A stretch of 64,000 bases of DNA, taken from positions 13,284,001 to 13,348,000 of the forward strand of contig CM065296.1 in assembly GCA_032871835.1 (NCBI GenBank), in the 5' to 3' direction. How positions within the stretch are numbered: position 1 is the first letter of the stretch; the number at the start of each line of letters is the position of its first letter. The DNA is from Dipteronia dyeriana. Lineage: Eukaryota > Streptophyta > Magnoliopsida > Sapindales > Sapindaceae. Positions 62,154-64,000 of the stretch are shown piece by piece. A program made the translations under genes and the position numbers. The notes below the pieces were generated by a model. It saw only the letters and a list, made by a program, of their open reading frames with translations. It had not been told where the DNA came from and ran no database searches.

Positions 62154-62966
62154 TGTTCTCATAGGCCCAAATCAGTGGCCCGCTTAAAACCCACAAGATA
62201 GATGCTCTGATCCATAGCTTCAACTGGCCCAATTAGATTGTTTAAATGGAGTAGTGTCGTTTTGATGTTATCAGATGAATTCTGATGATAAATTGGTAAG
62301 GCACGTAAGGCATTCTAATTAGGCAAGCAGTGATTGGCTATCCAGATATCATAGGTGACTCAGCAGAACCCTATATAAAGAATCAGGAGAGAGAAAGTCA
62401 TTCATTGTACTTTATTTGTTATCAAATCAGGTCTTCATTCACTTTCTCTTTCTCGTTTTATCTGTAGAAGATTTATGTGTACAGATTGTGTTCTTCTTGT
62501 AATCTCTGAAATTACTTGTCTTTTGAGTGAGATTATTTTGTATAAAGGAGATATCGACGTGCATCGTGTTTTCTGGTGAGGATTGTTTAGTGATTATGCT
62601 TGTATAATCACCGATCTGGTTAGGTTTAGGTCTGATTGATCTTGTGATATCAGATTGAGTGTTCTTGAAAATTTATGGGTTGATATTTTGTTGATCTAGA
62701 TTGTAATATTTGTTGTAAAACATTCATATAGTGGAGAGGGTTTCTGTGAGAGGCTCAATGTGGATGTAGGCCCTATTTTTTGCCGAACCACAATAATCCC
62801 TTGTTTTCTTTTCTTTTCTGTTCTTTGTTATCTCAGTTCCTTTAATTTTCTTGTGAAATTGTTGGTACTTTGCTTGTATATAATTGTTGTGAAAGTGTTT
62901 CTTACAGTTCTTGGAGCAATTCAGTTACGGCTAGGGTTTGTATTGAGTAAGTATCAAACCCTAACA
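62154..62966 (+). repeat. Probable solo LTR (about 813 bp)
   Basis: It begins TGTTCTCATAGG and ends AAACCCTAACA, with inverted ends TGTT/AACA. The 9-bp sequence atgtacaat occurs at both borders (62146-62154 and 62966-62974). Inside are a TATA-like CCCTATATAAAG (62369), a T-rich leader, and a GTGGATGT ... ACCACA stem motif (62760-62792). No internal region or second LTR is present. The plus orientation is inferred from the TATA position. Confidence 0.6.
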
Positions 62967-64000
62967 TGTACAATAATAGCAAGAGGATATAGTTGACAGT
63001 AGAAGAAATATTATCTGATTTGAAACGAAATAATTAATTTTGAAAATTTTATGAAAGTTTTTCATAAGTTTGAATCCAACACGTTTGTGTTAAGAAAAAA
63101 AGTTAAAGCAGCAGTTTAATTAATTATTTAGTATTTAATTACTAATATATTTGGTTAATTTGTTTTTTATATTAAAAAGAAATATATTTGGCTAATTACA
63201 CAAAAAAAAAATCAGTTTTCTTCTATTTTTCAGTTATTGATACAAGTTTTTTTTTTCTTCCGATTTGAGGTTTTTGATTTTCAAGATCGGGTATTATACA
63301 TCAATATACAACAATATCAATTTCCTTTCAACTTAGAAAATCAAAATCAAATTCATCTAACATGTTTGTCATATGTAGAAAGAGAACTCTGTTTGTCATT
63401 AACCAACACCTCTCACTCTTCTTCGTTTCTTCATTCAACCAACCTAATTTTTCTTTGTAAACTGTTTTTTTTCCTTCATAATTATCCTTTTTGATAGCCA
63501 TCAACTATAGGTAGACTATACATGTGTCAATATAGTGCAATGTGAGAAGCAAGAAAGAGATAATGACGTTTGACTTTTTATTATCTGGAGTCTCTCCCAC
63601 ATCCCTTGATTCCAAGTGTCATGTTTTTATTATTTTTTTAATTTGTTTAAAATTATGGACCCCACATACAATTTGTTGTTGGCCCTCTGTTAATTTTAAA
63701 AATAACCCTAAGTGTAAACATAAAATGACATTGTTATCCTTTATCATTAGTTATGTTGCATAAGTTTTATGTAAATTTTAAACAAGTGAAGGTTATTTTT
63801 GTCTTCTTACTGTTATAAAATTAGTAAAATAATTTTAAATTTGTAAATTACTTCTTTATCCTGCTATCAAATCTAGTATTCATATTTAGTTAGAAAATAT
63901 TATAAAGAATAAGGGTATATAAATCTTTTTACCGTTAAAAAAAACATCACAACAAAATTGGGAGAGTTAAAAATCATGCTCAACTCACTCTTTTTATATA
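62967..64000. other. AT-rich intergenic DNA, no gene
   Basis: Only low-complexity short frames are present. No structured feature is recognised before the window ends. Confidence 0.55.

Noticed and set aside
62760..62996. Hydrophobic 78-codon frame as a small membrane protein
   Set aside because: It overlaps the probable solo LTR and its T-rich leader, and shows no coding signal beyond being open.

Overview
The window is nuclear DNA of a flowering plant, most likely a dicot. It is AT-rich, has genes with many small GT-AG introns, and is full of LTR retrotransposons, MULE and hAT DNA transposons and microsatellites. The species cannot be named from the sequence.

Positions 1-27,900 are a nest of retroelements with no host gene. 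The oldest layer appears to be a plus-strand Ty3/gypsy element of the Tat type. It keeps a gag fragment (7386-8160), an array of ~100-bp repeats where pol would be expected (8104-8680), a decayed antisense ORF (21488 down to 19032) and a 3' LTR (21879-23059). A second element (LTR 5182-7385, Met-tRNA primer site 5168-5179) interrupts its gag. A minus-strand Tat element of the same family (LTR 2446-3624, gag and protease to the left edge) appears to have landed in that second element. A complete but dead Ty1/copia element (8982-18486, target duplication gcggg) splits the plus-strand Tat element further on. From 23060 to 27921 lies TE-derived DNA that includes an unusual minisatellite of ~36-bp units, each able to fold as a GATC-ended hairpin.

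Positions 27,922-34,110 are AT-rich with short duplications, a small inverted-repeat element, and a 3.2-kb MULE (9-bp target duplication) that carries a 1.8-kb hAT element (8-bp target duplication) inside its left terminal repeat.

Positions 34,111-59,800 hold three intact host genes. (1) A PHOX-type TPR/PB1 co-chaperone gene on the plus strand, 2 exons, 712 aa. (2) A convergent minus-strand gene for a 578-aa leucine-rich-repeat protein, 15 exons, seven of which encode exactly one 24-residue repeat each, with a predicted N-myristoylated and palmitoylated start. (3) A minus-strand TIP1/PAT24-type ankyrin-DHHC S-acyltransferase, 13 exons, 626 aa. As I recall, the Arabidopsis PHOX3 and TIP1 genes are neighbours (At5g20360 and At5g20350), so this looks like conserved gene order with the LRR gene in between.

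Positions 59,800-64,000 are the TIP1 upstream region and contain a 744-bp MITE-like element and a probable solo LTR (62154-62966). The rest shows no gene. I see no wholly new system. The items most worth checking are the hairpin minisatellite, the pol-less Tat element with its antisense ORF, the one-exon-one-repeat LRR gene, and the homopolymer or microsatellite tracts pressed against splice donors.
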